Virus record (IMG/VR): IMGVR_UViG_3300037042_006844
Location: 1-64,000 of that record
Source: a virus
Length of the DNA: 64,000 nucleotides
Direction: 5' to 3' (one strand)
The position numbers and the translations under genes are program-made. Below the pieces are notes generated by a model. It was not told the origin of the DNA, did no database searches, and worked only from the letters and a program-made list of their open reading frames with translations. Below, piece after piece: positions 1 to 8,037 of the stretch. Within the stretch, counting starts at the first letter, position 1. Every line of letters begins with the position of its first letter.

Positions 1-130
1 CTGGATGAACACCATCCAACAAATAATCTATACACGTTTGCGACGAGTGAATTGTGTGTGTTTTGCTGCAATGCTTTCGCAGCGATTCATATTTTTCAAA
101 TTTGACACCACATTGTTTACATATATACAT
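1..130 (-). CDS. Start of a free-standing homing endonuclease, Ros/MucR-type zinc finger (partial)
   Basis: This gene begins with ATG at 128-130 and runs off the left edge, so only 43 residues are visible. They contain one C2H2 finger with C4, C7, H20 and H25 (C-x2-C-x12-H-x4-H). The finger is followed by a stretch resembling the one after the Ros/MucR-type fingers of the endonuclease-methyltransferase at 13780-15768. In phages such fingers often head homing endonucleases (family knowledge), so that is the likely identity, but the catalytic part lies outside the window. The start is supported by a GGGGAG Shine-Dalgarno sequence 7 nt upstream and by a sigma70-like promoter at 152-179. It follows the tail tube gene and its terminator. 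A zinc-finger DNA-binding protein without nuclease cannot be excluded. Confidence 0.6.
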   Translation of the reverse strand, partial: MYICKQCGVKFEKYESLRKHCSKTHTIHSSQTCIDYLLDGVHP

Positions 131-162
131 AAAAAAACTCCCCATACAATAAGTATAGGGAG
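131..162 (-). terminator. Rho-independent terminator after tail tube gene, overlapping the next gene's RBS
   Basis: On the minus strand a 10-bp stem (162-153 with 147-138, one G-U pair) and a 5-nt loop are followed by seven T residues (137-131). It lies 54 nt downstream of the tail tube stop. The 3' arm contains the GGGGAG Shine-Dalgarno sequence of the next gene, so the hairpin may also hide that RBS in read-through RNA. Confidence 0.8.
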
Positions 163-179
163 GATTTTTGAAAGTGCAA
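152..179 (-). promoter_or_regulatory. Sigma70-like promoter for the left-edge zinc-finger gene
   Basis: The sense strand reads TTGCAC (179-174), a 16-nt spacer and TATACT (157-152). The expected start near position 145 lies inside the 3' arm of the terminator hairpin. RNA from this promoter would lack the 5' arm and keep the RBS open. Confidence 0.5.
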
Positions 180-216
180 CCTGATTTATGCTTTCTGGAG
201 CAATCAGGTCGATGCG

Positions 217-708
217 TCAATATTGCAAAATTGCATAATCTGGCTGAACCGTGAGATTGATTTTCAATGCTTCACCGTCGTTGCTCCAATCGAGCGAATT
301 GAATGAGGCTTCAGTAATGAACGATCCTTTGAGTGTCCATTCTTCGACCTTGTCGCCGACAGGACCGAGAACATTGATGGTCAAATCTTTCTTGTAGAAA
401 TCTTGATAGCCATCACGACCCGTCACAGATTCGTGATGCAGACGAACCCATTCCATGACTGCTTGTGCGCCAGATGGAACGATTGGATCATAAAGCTCCA
501 TCGTGATGGTTCCCCAAATGCTCTTGCCTTTGTAGAACGTTCTGATGTTGATGTGGTCTAATTCTTTGGCGGCCTGAGTAATTTTTGGGCGGTCCGTCTT
601 TTTGATTATGAAGGACGGCACACCGTCACAATACAAAACAAATCTGTTCTGCACCTTTGGCTCAAACGCCGTGTAAAAAATTTCTGATGGATTTAATAGT
701 TCTGCCAT
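217..708 (-). CDS. gp19: Tail tube protein (gp19-like)
   Basis: This 163-aa protein matches the size and sequence character of T4 gp19, the subunit of the inner tail tube that is stacked inside the sheath and serves as the DNA conduit. The N-terminal half is a beta-rich tube fold (NRFVLYCDGVPSF, then WGTITMELYDPI), and the C-terminal half carries the conserved WTLKGSFI segment and ends in a hydrophobic strand. AAGGAC lies 10 nt upstream of the ATG, and the TATTTATA late-promoter motif lies at 734-741, giving a leader of roughly 20 nt. A strong terminator follows. Unlike T4, gene 19 here is separated from the sheath gene 18 by more than 30 kb. Confidence 0.9.
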   Translation of the reverse strand: MAELLNPSEIFYTAFEPKVQNRFVLYCDGVPSFIIKKTDRPKITQAAKELDHINIRTFYKGKSIWGTITMELYDPIVPSGAQAVMEWVRLHHESVTGRDGYQDFYKKDLTINVLGPVGDKVEEWTLKGSFITEASFNSLDWSNDGEALKINLTVQPDYAILQY

Positions 709-733
709 AATATTTGTCCTTTATTGTCCTAGA

Positions 734-741
734 TATAAATA
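734..741 (-). promoter_or_regulatory. Putative late promoter, tail tube gene
   Basis: Exact TATTTATA on the sense strand, 25 nt upstream of the tail tube start codon. Confidence 0.65.
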
Positions 742-770
742 TGAATGGAAATCAATATTTGTTGTTTTTT

Positions 771-1934
771 TTATATTTTGTTGATATCCGCATCAATCAA
801 ATTATTAATGGTCGAACGTAATTTGCTGATATATCCACTTGCTCGCAGCAGTTTGAACACCAAATTCTCAGTGCTATATTCACCACCCGTGCTTAAACCT
901 GTTTCGCGCATATTAAATAAACGCTTAACCATGTCTTTGAGAGAATCAACACGATTCGTTTTGATAACAGCGGCGATCTCATCAGTAAATTGTTTGTATT
1001 TCTTTTTGATGGCATCTTTGTCGATTTGCACATCTTCGTGTTTTGGCTGTTTGACCCATTCATTATTGAGAATACTATATACAGCTTGGCTTCGATTTAC
1101 ATCGGCAATGTCTTGGATGTATATTTCGACCGGATGCTCATTGATGTGAATATCGTGATGCTCGTTCCACTTGTTTTTATAGCCATCCACAAGCTTTTTT
1201 ACCAGTTCCTTGTTTGGATCGATCTTGCTGAAATCGATCAAAACATGCAAATCGATATCGCTTGTTGGAGTCCAATTATAACCAGCAGTGCTACCAAGAA
1301 ACAAAACATCCTCGATTGGCGCGGTAAGTTCTGTATCTTTGTAGAAAGTAGTGGCAGTTTTTAGCAGCATATCCAGCATTTCTGGCTTGAGAGTGTTTCC
1401 TTCCCAAATCTCTGGATTAAGAATACTGTTGTATAGTCTGAATTTTTCTTTTACACCCAAAATCTCTTTGAGCTTGTTAATGGTATCAGTGGCACTGGTA
1501 TGTAACAGCCCAATGCCCCCAGCGGCTTTGAATTCATCTATTACGTCCTGTCTGTCATCTATCATGATGGCATCGGGTCCGGCGAACTTAGCCTTATCTT
1601 CCCTGTGAGAAACTAAATTAGGTTTGAAAGTTATACCGTGCTTTTTCAACCATGCTGTTTTTCCGACATTGCTTTCTGGATTGGATGAGTGACTCAAAAT
1701 TTCAGTTGGTAGCTCTTTGACAAAATTGTAAAGAACTTTTCCATCCCTCATCCAAGGCGCATCAGCATAAAAAGCAGGGCTGTTTTTGTGAACAAGCTCA
1801 TAGGTTTGTTTTTTACCATGCTCGGCTTCATATGCTGCTGGAGACCTTCCATCACTGTAATGTTCAAACTGTTTCTCCCAGTCAACTATGACTCCATCCA
1901 TGTCAAGATAGATTTTATACTTACTGTGTATCAT
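771..1934 (-). CDS. HAD phosphatase fused to a Pol beta-type nucleotidyltransferase
   Basis: This 387-aa protein has two recognisable enzymatic domains. Residues 5-160 form a HAD hydrolase like the 5'(3')-deoxyribonucleotidase group: motif I is YLDMDGVIVDW with D11 and D13, a Ser motif lies near residue 81 (LSHSS), and the acidic motif IV is MIDDRQD with D126 and D127. Residues about 205-280 form a minimal nucleotidyltransferase: GSTAGYNWTPTSDIDLHV has the G-S pair and the D226/D228 metal ligands, with a later acidic strand VEIYIQD. The C-terminal 100 residues are helical. Substrates cannot be read from the sequence. A role in end-healing of RNA or DNA, or in nucleotide metabolism, is only inference. 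The gene lies between two structural genes with a late-type motif 7 nt upstream. Confidence 0.75.
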   Translation of the reverse strand: MIHSKYKIYLDMDGVIVDWEKQFEHYSDGRSPAAYEAEHGKKQTYELVHKNSPAFYADAPWMRDGKVLYNFVKELPTEILSHSSNPESNVGKTAWLKKHGITFKPNLVSHREDKAKFAGPDAIMIDDRQDVIDEFKAAGGIGLLHTSATDTINKLKEILGVKEKFRLYNSILNPEIWEGNTLKPEMLDMLLKTATTFYKDTELTAPIEDVLFLGSTAGYNWTPTSDIDLHVLIDFSKIDPNKELVKKLVDGYKNKWNEHHDIHINEHPVEIYIQDIADVNRSQAVYSILNNEWVKQPKHEDVQIDKDAIKKKYKQFTDEIAAVIKTNRVDSLKDMVKRLFNMRETGLSTGGEYSTENLVFKLLRASGYISKLRSTINNLIDADINKI

Positions 1935-1941
1935 CTGTTAT

Positions 1942-1949
1942 AATAAATA
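1942..1949 (-). promoter_or_regulatory. Putative late promoter (variant), HAD-nucleotidyltransferase gene
   Basis: TATTTATT on the sense strand, one mismatch from TATTTATA, 7 nt upstream of the ATG. Confidence 0.5.
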
Positions 1950-2046
1950 TATGCTACCTGCTTATTCTTCTAAGCCTAAGCTTATATTAGCTTCTTTAGT
2001 TCTAGTATTCATATTCTAAATAATTAACTAACTGAGCACTTCAAGC

Positions 2047-2250
2047 TCAATGCTTATAGCTTATGCTTTCTATACCTGGTCTGTCAAGATATAAGAAGTC
2101 CAAACCCACTGTTAAGTCTAATTTTATTTTGCCAGACTGGTATTTATAACGAAACAAGTCAAGAAACTCACATATTTCTTGACTTTCCCTATTTTCAGTT
2201 AAGGGTTCGTAATATGTGTTATCAGAATACTGCTCAAACCTGATGTTCAC
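2047..2250 (-). CDS. Small protein of unknown function, 67 aa
   Basis: This open frame starts with GTG at 2248-2250, because no ATG in frame would give a similar length. The product is mixed acidic/aromatic, with the central segment EICEFLDLFRYKYQSGK and a hydrophobic tail (LDLTVGLDFLYLD). I recognise no domain. The sense strand just upstream reads TACTTATTATAT, a weak relative of the late-promoter motif. The frame fills an otherwise empty 330-nt gap between two minus-strand genes, which is the main reason to keep it. It could be spurious. Confidence 0.4.
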   Translation of the reverse strand: MNIRFEQYSDNTYYEPLTENRESQEICEFLDLFRYKYQSGKIKLDLTVGLDFLYLDRPGIESISYKH

Positions 2251-2268
2251 ATATAATAAGTATGAAGC

Positions 2269-2562
2269 TTATTTTGTGGTCGGCTTAAAAGTTCCATCTT
2301 TCAGACTCAACACACCGTCACCATATTTCTGACTTAATTGCTGCAACAAAGTATTTTCTTCAGTTTGGACTTTTTTCCATTCGTCAAAAATCTTGGTTCG
2401 CTCACTAGCTAAATCAGCTTTTTGTTGTTCCATTTGTTGTTCCAATTCAACTTTGGCAAGTTCCAGCTGTCCAAGTTCAAAAATCTTTTGTTGATACTTG
2501 GCTTGAAGTTGCGCAATTGCTTGCATTTCTTGTTCCGTGAATTTTGTAACGTTTTCGTTCAT
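2269..2562 (-). CDS. Small coiled-coil protein, 97 aa
   Basis: The 97-aa product is almost entirely one predicted coiled coil (residues 8-75, rich in Q, E, K and L in heptad spacing). It ends in a short domain KYGDGVLSLKDGTFKPTTK, a tail I associate with small hypothetical proteins of T4-like marine phages. The function is unknown; a structural or chaperone role near the tail genes is inference. The start is firm: an exact TATTTATA lies 4 nt upstream of the ATG, a spacing shared with several other genes in this genome. Confidence 0.75.
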   Translation of the reverse strand: MNENVTKFTEQEMQAIAQLQAKYQQKIFELGQLELAKVELEQQMEQQKADLASERTKIFDEWKKVQTEENTLLQQLSQKYGDGVLSLKDGTFKPTTK

Positions 2563-2566
2563 ATGA

Positions 2567-2574
2567 TATAAATA
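2567..2574 (-). promoter_or_regulatory. Putative late promoter, coiled-coil protein gene
   Basis: Exact TATTTATA on the sense strand, 4 nt before the start codon. Confidence 0.65.
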
Positions 2575-2599
2575 CCGCAGGTTGCCCCGATCCGCATTT

Positions 2600-4033
2600 T
2601 TATATTACAGTTTGTAGCTTGTCAACGTCTTTACGCTCTGCGTTGATCATGTAATAAAAATCAACTTTTGGTTGAGAAAATATTTTTTTGAAAAGGCTCG
2701 TTTTGCGGTCTACTCCAATGTATGCTTTGTTATTTTCTATTTTCTCAACATAGTAAACGTCTGGTGAACCTATTGGGGTGAGATGCACAGTGATTGAGGC
2801 TTCATCAACTAACCAAGACCAGTATTCAGGAAATTCTATGACCAATGTATTGTTCCGACCACGAACGAAAACTGCATGTTCTGGACCTTCCAAAGTCGCA
2901 TGGACCAATCGTTTTCCAGGCTGGTCTTGGTGCTGAATCACGAACGCTTTGGTAGTTGCTGCAAAACTGCCGTTGACTTCAAGATTGAACGCTGGTTGTG
3001 ATTCATTGATACCGACTCGACTGCCAGTGATATAAAATACAGTTGAGTTATCGAGTTTGCTGACAACTCTAAATGGTGCTGCGCTGCCACTGGCTAGAAT
3101 CTGTCCTTCAACGAGTAGATTTCTGCCAATAGTAACATCGTTCAGAACATCTAAATTGTTGTTGACCGTCGCATTTAACGTGGTAAGCTGGTCTTCAATG
3201 ACGGCAGTTCCAGCTAACAAAGAGCCAATGTCGGCACGGCTCGCGCTCAAACTGCCACTCAAAACAAGACCATCACTTTTATCAACCCAAACACCTTCAG
3301 CAGCATCGTAAACAAAAAACGAATTATCGTGAGGATGTTTGCTGCTACTAAAATTGCTGATTTCGTCGAGTGTTACTGGCTGACGCAGATCGACGTAAAT
3401 TTCACCAGTCGAGCTATTGACAGTGGTTACATAACCAATTTTAACCAAATCGATGGGAGGATGCGGACGAATGTTTGTGAATGACCCAGAAATTGTGGCA
3501 CTCAAATAAACAGTATCACCATCGGCATATCCAGTGTTTGTATTGAGACCGCCCAAATACCCAGATGTCAATACATAACCATCTGCACCTGGAGCAATGT
3601 TGTCGTTTGCAACGCCCAAAACATCGCTGGTAACTTCGCTGCCCAATTCATGAACCATTGCGACAGCTAAATCCACGACTACATATGAACTACCAGTGCT
3701 GCCAATAACCCTAACTACTTGACCTTTGTTGATGGTGACTCCGCTGCCATTTTTAACGATCACCAAAGAATTTTCAGCATTCGCTGAAAATGCGACCAAA
3801 TCGCTGTTTGTTGTGCCGTCGCGATACCAATATTTATACGATGTTCCGCCAACCACCAAACGCACTTCCATCGATTGATAGCGAATTTCTGCTGGAATAG
3901 CTATATTTGCCGCAACAACTGCGGCTGCAATGGTATCAACTGAGCCAGTATAAGGACCAGACCAGCTATCCACGGGCAGTGGATTAACTGGTTGAACTCC
4001 GTATACTAGTTGTAAACCTTGCGTTAATGGCAT
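2600..4033 (-). CDS. Tail fibre / adhesin tip protein
   Basis: This 477-aa protein is rich in Gly, Ser, Thr and Val with a beta-repeat character, typical of trimeric fibres. The N-terminal 230 residues contain repeating beta segments (GVTINKGQVVRVIG, DTVYLSATISGSF). Around residues 290-330 there is a knob-like part ending in RVGINESQPAFNLEVNG, which in phage fibres often precedes a distal domain. The C-terminal 130 residues hold the conserved pattern HATLEGPEHAVFVRGR...EYWSWLVDE...ITVHLTPIG...YYMINAERKD, common at fibre and structural-protein ends of T4-like marine phages (recalled family pattern). It directly follows the large repeat fibre and probably assembles with it to contact the host surface. 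Confidence 0.7.
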   Translation of the reverse strand: MPLTQGLQLVYGVQPVNPLPVDSWSGPYTGSVDTIAAAVVAANIAIPAEIRYQSMEVRLVVGGTSYKYWYRDGTTNSDLVAFSANAENSLVIVKNGSGVTINKGQVVRVIGSTGSSYVVVDLAVAMVHELGSEVTSDVLGVANDNIAPGADGYVLTSGYLGGLNTNTGYADGDTVYLSATISGSFTNIRPHPPIDLVKIGYVTTVNSSTGEIYVDLRQPVTLDEISNFSSSKHPHDNSFFVYDAAEGVWVDKSDGLVLSGSLSASRADIGSLLAGTAVIEDQLTTLNATVNNNLDVLNDVTIGRNLLVEGQILASGSAAPFRVVSKLDNSTVFYITGSRVGINESQPAFNLEVNGSFAATTKAFVIQHQDQPGKRLVHATLEGPEHAVFVRGRNNTLVIEFPEYWSWLVDEASITVHLTPIGSPDVYYVEKIENNKAYIGVDRKTSLFKKIFSQPKVDFYYMINAERKDVDKLQTVI

Positions 4034-4046
4034 AATTCGTTATTTC

Positions 4047-6521
4047 TCACGCTCTGGTCGTTTGATGTCTGTGCGATGCGCTATATGGTAGAGCGTTTGT
4101 CAACGTATACACACGATACGATACAGCATTTCCGCCAGCATCATTCACGTTAAACGTTGACAATATATAATTAGCAGTAATGTTGGCGTTTAATGCGTCC
4201 AAATCCAATACTTGTGTAATAGCCAATGTTGCGGGCATTGCACTAGTGAAAATTGCATTTGTGGTTCCTGTGAGCAAATTATATGGATTGCTACCGTCTG
4301 TGAAAATTCTGGTGCCCAGTGCTCTTACTGCTGCGGAATTGAGTGGCGCAGTCGCAACTGGACCGTAGTATATCATATACAAAAACGTAATGGTTGTTGT
4401 GCTTCCAGTTGTTGTAGTAAATGCATCGACCACAACCACTCTATATCCAACGCTGGTTGTGCCAACTGAAGTTGGGGTATGAGATGTGGATGGTATTGTG
4501 GCAGATGCGCCCGAGATAGGAATCGCCGAAAGTCCTGGAACGTCGCTCCACGTTCCGCCGTTAATTTGAAACTGCACACTATAGCTACTTAGTGCCACAT
4601 TTGCGCTGTTTCGAGTAATCGTTCCACTCAAAGTTGTGGCGGTGTTTCCACGCTCACGCTTTGTGTTGGTTTCTGGGGATGCGATGGATGTTCCCACAAC
4701 CGATAGCGAAATTGATGGAGCAACATACGCAGCAGGAGTAATGTTTACAGTTGCTGTTGCAGTGCCGCCAACATTATCAGTCACAATATAACGATAGTTG
4801 AATGGTTGCGTGTTATATGCAGAGTCTACATAATTGTGCGTGTATGTAGTAATTCCAGTGTTAGTTGACAATACAACCCAAGAGCCAGCACCATTACGTC
4901 TCCATTCCAAACTTACGGTTGCTGCCGTAGTTCCTGGGGCATGAATAACATAACTAAAATTAAGAACGTTTGCTATTGCAGTTTGGTTAAACGCAATAGA
5001 TGTGGGAGAACTGAGATTGACTGTTGGATTAATTGGTTCAACTATCGCCAAAGCAATAACTTCTGCTGGAGTTTTTCCAGTTGCTGGAATGGTCTCACCG
5101 CTGGCATATTTACCAAACGTTTTTCCTCCCGACAGATACACAATCAAATCTGTTGTAAATATATTCGCACGGGTGGCAAAAGATGCACTATTAACAAATG
5201 AGGCTGTGTTGGCTATGTCTGCGTGCGATGCACTTCTAGCAAACGAAGCACTTTTAACGAAAGATGCGCTTCTTGCGAGTTCAACGAAAGACGCACTTTT
5301 TGCGAATGATGCTGTATTAGCAAGTGATGCGGTGTTGGCAATATTGGCAAACGAAGCAGATTTTGCCATGTTTGCGAAAGATGCACTACGAGCAACTGAA
5401 GCACTGCGTGCATACGACGCACTCCAAGCTATTTGCGCAAAAGAAGCACTTCTAGCAACTGACGCAGATTGTGCTGTTTGAGCAAAAGATGCCGAATTAG
5501 CCCACGATGCGGAGTTTGCAAATTTGGCTGTGCTCGCAGAACGTGCAAACGATGCACTTTTTGCCAGTGACGCACTTCTGGCAAATGACGCAGTTTTTGC
5601 TGTATCTGCAAAAGAAGCACTTTGTGCGTTCCAAGCAATTTGAGCAAAAGACGCGCTTCGTGCAACCGAAGCACTGTATGCAAACGATGCGCTTCTAGCA
5701 ACTGACGCAGATTGTGCTGTTTGAGCAAAAGATGCACTACGAGCAACCGAAGCACTATGAGCATATGATGCGCTCCATGCTGTTTGAGCAAAAGATGCAC
5801 TACGAGCAACCGAAGCACTATGAGCATATGATGCGCTGTTGGCGAATGATGCGCTTTTTGCCAGTGAGGCACTTTTTGCGAATGAAGCACTTGTAGCACT
5901 CCATGCTGTTTGAGCAAAAGATGCACTATGAGCATATGATGCGCTTCTAGCAATTTGAGCAAAAGATGCACTTCTAGTAAACGATGCCGATTCCGCTCTA
6001 CTTGCAAATGAAGCACTTTTTGCAACTGAAGCACTGTGAGCATACGACGAACTCCAAGCTATTTGAGCAAAAGATGCGCTTTTTGCAACTGAAGCACTGC
6101 GTGCCCATGAAGCCGTATTGGCGAACAATGCAAGGCTGGCAGATACAGCACTATGAGCAAACGAAGCCGTGTGCGCAACGGATGCTGTAATGGGATATGT
6201 GCTACCAGTGTGTAAAATCGTCCCACCGCCAGCTGCCCAGCTTGCGCTGTTCGCCCAACTGCTTGTAATGGGATATGTGCTGCCAGTATGCAGCTGCGAT
6301 CCGCCACCAGGAGCCCAGCTTGAGCTATGGGCAAAAGATGCACTATGGGCAACTGAAGCACTAATTGCGAATCCAACGTGCAACGAACTAGATGGGACCA
6401 TTATAGGGTCCAGATTTTCATCAAACACCAATACTGAAGCAGAGTGCGGTCTAATGATCTGTTCTACGAAAGAACTCGCACTTCGTCTACTTACAAGTAA
6501 GTCGTTATTTTGAAAAATCAT
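4047..6521 (-). CDS. Tail fibre with a 400-residue SASxA repeat shaft and Ig-like end
   Basis: This 824-aa protein has three parts. Residues 1-52 may anchor it to the baseplate. Residues about 53-455 are dozens of degenerate repeats of SAS-x-A (SASFA, SASVA, SASYA, SASWA), broken by two copies of LHTGSTYPIT. Such regular small-residue repeats suggest a long beta-helical or fibrous shaft. Residues 456-824 hold at least two Ig/FN3-like beta-sandwich stretches (for example FSYVIHAPG...SLEWRRNGAGSW and YSVQFQINGGTWSDV) and a terminal domain. The shaft DNA is internally repetitive and includes a perfect 59-bp duplication at 5716-5837. A variant late motif lies 7 nt upstream. Fibre is the best call; the receptor is unknown. 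Confidence 0.7.
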   Translation of the reverse strand: MIFQNNDLLVSRRSASSFVEQIIRPHSASVLVFDENLDPIMVPSSSLHVGFAISASVAHSASFAHSSSWAPGGGSQLHTGSTYPITSSWANSASWAAGGGTILHTGSTYPITASVAHTASFAHSAVSASLALFANTASWARSASVAKSASFAQIAWSSSYAHSASVAKSASFASRAESASFTRSASFAQIARSASYAHSASFAQTAWSATSASFAKSASLAKSASFANSASYAHSASVARSASFAQTAWSASYAHSASVARSASFAQTAQSASVARSASFAYSASVARSASFAQIAWNAQSASFADTAKTASFARSASLAKSASFARSASTAKFANSASWANSASFAQTAQSASVARSASFAQIAWSASYARSASVARSASFANMAKSASFANIANTASLANTASFAKSASFVELARSASFVKSASFARSASHADIANTASFVNSASFATRANIFTTDLIVYLSGGKTFGKYASGETIPATGKTPAEVIALAIVEPINPTVNLSSPTSIAFNQTAIANVLNFSYVIHAPGTTAATVSLEWRRNGAGSWVVLSTNTGITTYTHNYVDSAYNTQPFNYRYIVTDNVGGTATATVNITPAAYVAPSISLSVVGTSIASPETNTKRERGNTATTLSGTITRNSANVALSSYSVQFQINGGTWSDVPGLSAIPISGASATIPSTSHTPTSVGTTSVGYRVVVVDAFTTTTGSTTTITFLYMIYYGPVATAPLNSAAVRALGTRIFTDGSNPYNLLTGTTNAIFTSAMPATLAITQVLDLDALNANITANYILSTFNVNDAGGNAVSYRVYTLTNALPYSASHRHQTTRA
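5157..6365 (-). repeat. Degenerate tandem repeat region encoding the SASxA shaft
   Basis: Short degenerate units encoding Ser-Ala-Ser-x-Ala recur along about 1.2 kb in the coding frame. Higher-order units of about 60-66 bp are visible, for instance near 5640-5840. The pattern has no spacer structure and is wholly coding. Confidence 0.85.
5716..5837 (-). repeat. Perfect 59-bp direct repeat, period 63 bp
   Basis: Positions 5716-5774 and 5779-5837 are identical over 59 bases and separated by 4 bases, so the period is 63 bp (21 codons). The exact identity, compared with degenerate neighbouring units, suggests a recent in-frame duplication within the fibre shaft. Confidence 0.9.
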
Positions 6522-6528
6522 ACTCTAC

Positions 6529-6536
6529 AATAAATA
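6529..6536 (-). promoter_or_regulatory. Putative late promoter (variant), repeat fibre gene
   Basis: TATTTATT on the sense strand, 7 nt upstream of the ATG. Confidence 0.5.
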
Positions 6537-6558
6537 TGGAACACTCTGATTTCCCACA

Positions 6559-8034
6559 TTAAAATGTTTCGCCTGTTTCGCCGATGATAGCAATTGGAAC
6601 TCTATGCCAAGCATTGCTTGAATATATATAGAAATAACTTCCGTCATAACTAATCCACCCATCCTCTCCATAATCGGTCGATTGATATGGAACTTGATAA
6701 TAGAATTTGTCTGGAGACCGCTGAAAAATTCTGAATGCTGTATTAATCGGTCGAACTGAAGTGGTATAAATTGGTAGATCGTTACAATCGTAACCGCTGA
6801 TATACGCTCCTGCAATTGAATCGAAATCGAATTCTGGAATTGGTCGGCGCAACCATCCATACGGACTTCTATAAACGTAAATATAGCTTTCATCGTATGC
6901 GAGCCAGCCGTTTTCTCCATAGCTTGTGGTGGAAGCTGGTGCTGGCCGGAACATTGTCTTTACTATAATTGGAGGCACCGGCGGGGTCATAGAAGCAGGA
7001 AGCGATCTATTGGTGTTGATATACTCCACGCCCACATTTTTCAAATATCCATATGGACTTGAAGATGCTATAGCATTGTTTTTCACTATCGACATATCGT
7101 TTTCGCCAATAACATGATCCGTGACCATAATTTTTCTGACAGTAAACGTTTTGAATGTTGTGGATTTCACACCATCAATTGTCTCTGGGAGCAGATATGC
7201 ATTGGTGATCAAATTGAATGTTGTTTTGATATTTCTATCCTCACCATTGGCAATTTCCACCGTGTTGGTGTAATCGTCAATACGAGTTCTGAATCTAAAA
7301 TCATCCACACCCCAATAATCGTGTGTGGCAAAATTGATCTTTTCCAGTAATGCATTATTTTGATCAACGAAATCCGTCCATAATATGCACTCATACGTTA
7401 TAATAACGTGGTCGGGCATCGTCACGTTGAAAATTTGTTTGGTCGGTTTATTTTTGAATGGATTGCGTTCATTCAAAACGTCGAATTTGTCATACTTGTT
7501 TTTTTGATTAAATTTGGTTACGACTTGGTATGACAAATACCGATTGAACGTCATTAAATCTTTATTATTGCTGACGTTTGTGCGTTTAATCAACATTGCG
7601 GGCAGAAGGATTTTACCTTGATTGTCACGCAAATATCCGTCTCGTCTAACAGCATTCCAACGCTCTGGGCTTGCATACAAAACGGGAACCTTGACAAGCG
7701 AGCCATTGTCCATTACGCTTAAACCGACACGATCAGATAGATGCTTCATTATTGTCGTATCAATTTGAAGCAACGATACCGAAAAATTCTCGGTTCCATC
7801 TTGGTCACGACGAATGGCAAATTCTTTTTTATAGCCACCCTCCAAAGGTATTGGGCTGTTATCGTCATCCAACAATGGAATGCGGCGACCCGAGATAATC
7901 AAACCAGTATCGTCGGATTGCACATCTGGAGAACGTATGTCCGACAGGTTCGAATTCTTCTGCTTTGGATTTGGTGCGGGGTTGATCCCCAATCCATTCT
8001 GCTGTTTTGAAGTTGGATTACCTTGCCACGACAT
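6559..8034 (-). CDS. gp15: Tail completion / sheath stabiliser (gp15-like) with C-terminal repeat modules
   Basis: Residues 80-300 follow the T4 gp15 pattern: VPVLYASPERWNAV, then LLPAMLIKRTNV, then VTMPDHVIITYECILWTDF and a helical stretch before HDYWG. gp15 caps the sheath and joins the tail to the neck (family knowledge). At 491 aa it is far longer than T4 gp15 (272 aa). The extra C-terminal part carries two copies of a 30-residue module, about residues 369-402 and 452-485, with the pattern YGexGWxxYDxSYxYxY...W. The same module occurs in the tail protein at 52949-54814. The gene starts 3 nt after the gp14 gene and lacks its own promoter motif, so it is co-transcribed with the neck genes. 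Confidence 0.7.
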   Translation of the reverse strand: MSWQGNPTSKQQNGLGINPAPNPKQKNSNLSDIRSPDVQSDDTGLIISGRRIPLLDDDNSPIPLEGGYKKEFAIRRDQDGTENFSVSLLQIDTTIMKHLSDRVGLSVMDNGSLVKVPVLYASPERWNAVRRDGYLRDNQGKILLPAMLIKRTNVSNNKDLMTFNRYLSYQVVTKFNQKNKYDKFDVLNERNPFKNKPTKQIFNVTMPDHVIITYECILWTDFVDQNNALLEKINFATHDYWGVDDFRFRTRIDDYTNTVEIANGEDRNIKTTFNLITNAYLLPETIDGVKSTTFKTFTVRKIMVTDHVIGENDMSIVKNNAIASSSPYGYLKNVGVEYINTNRSLPASMTPPVPPIIVKTMFRPAPASTTSYGENGWLAYDESYIYVYRSPYGWLRRPIPEFDFDSIAGAYISGYDCNDLPIYTTSVRPINTAFRIFQRSPDKFYYQVPYQSTDYGEDGWISYDGSYFYIYSSNAWHRVPIAIIGETGETF

Positions 8035-8037
8035 AGA

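Noticed and set aside
1962-2012. 16-codon open frame upstream of the HAD-nucleotidyltransferase
   Set aside because: It could be a leader peptide, but it has no RBS, no attenuator-like structure and no notable composition. Chance is as likely.
5002-6190. Repeat array resembling CRISPR or several small genes
   Set aside because: The repeats are degenerate, in frame with the fibre gene and without unique spacers. Frames in other registers are artefacts of the repeat.
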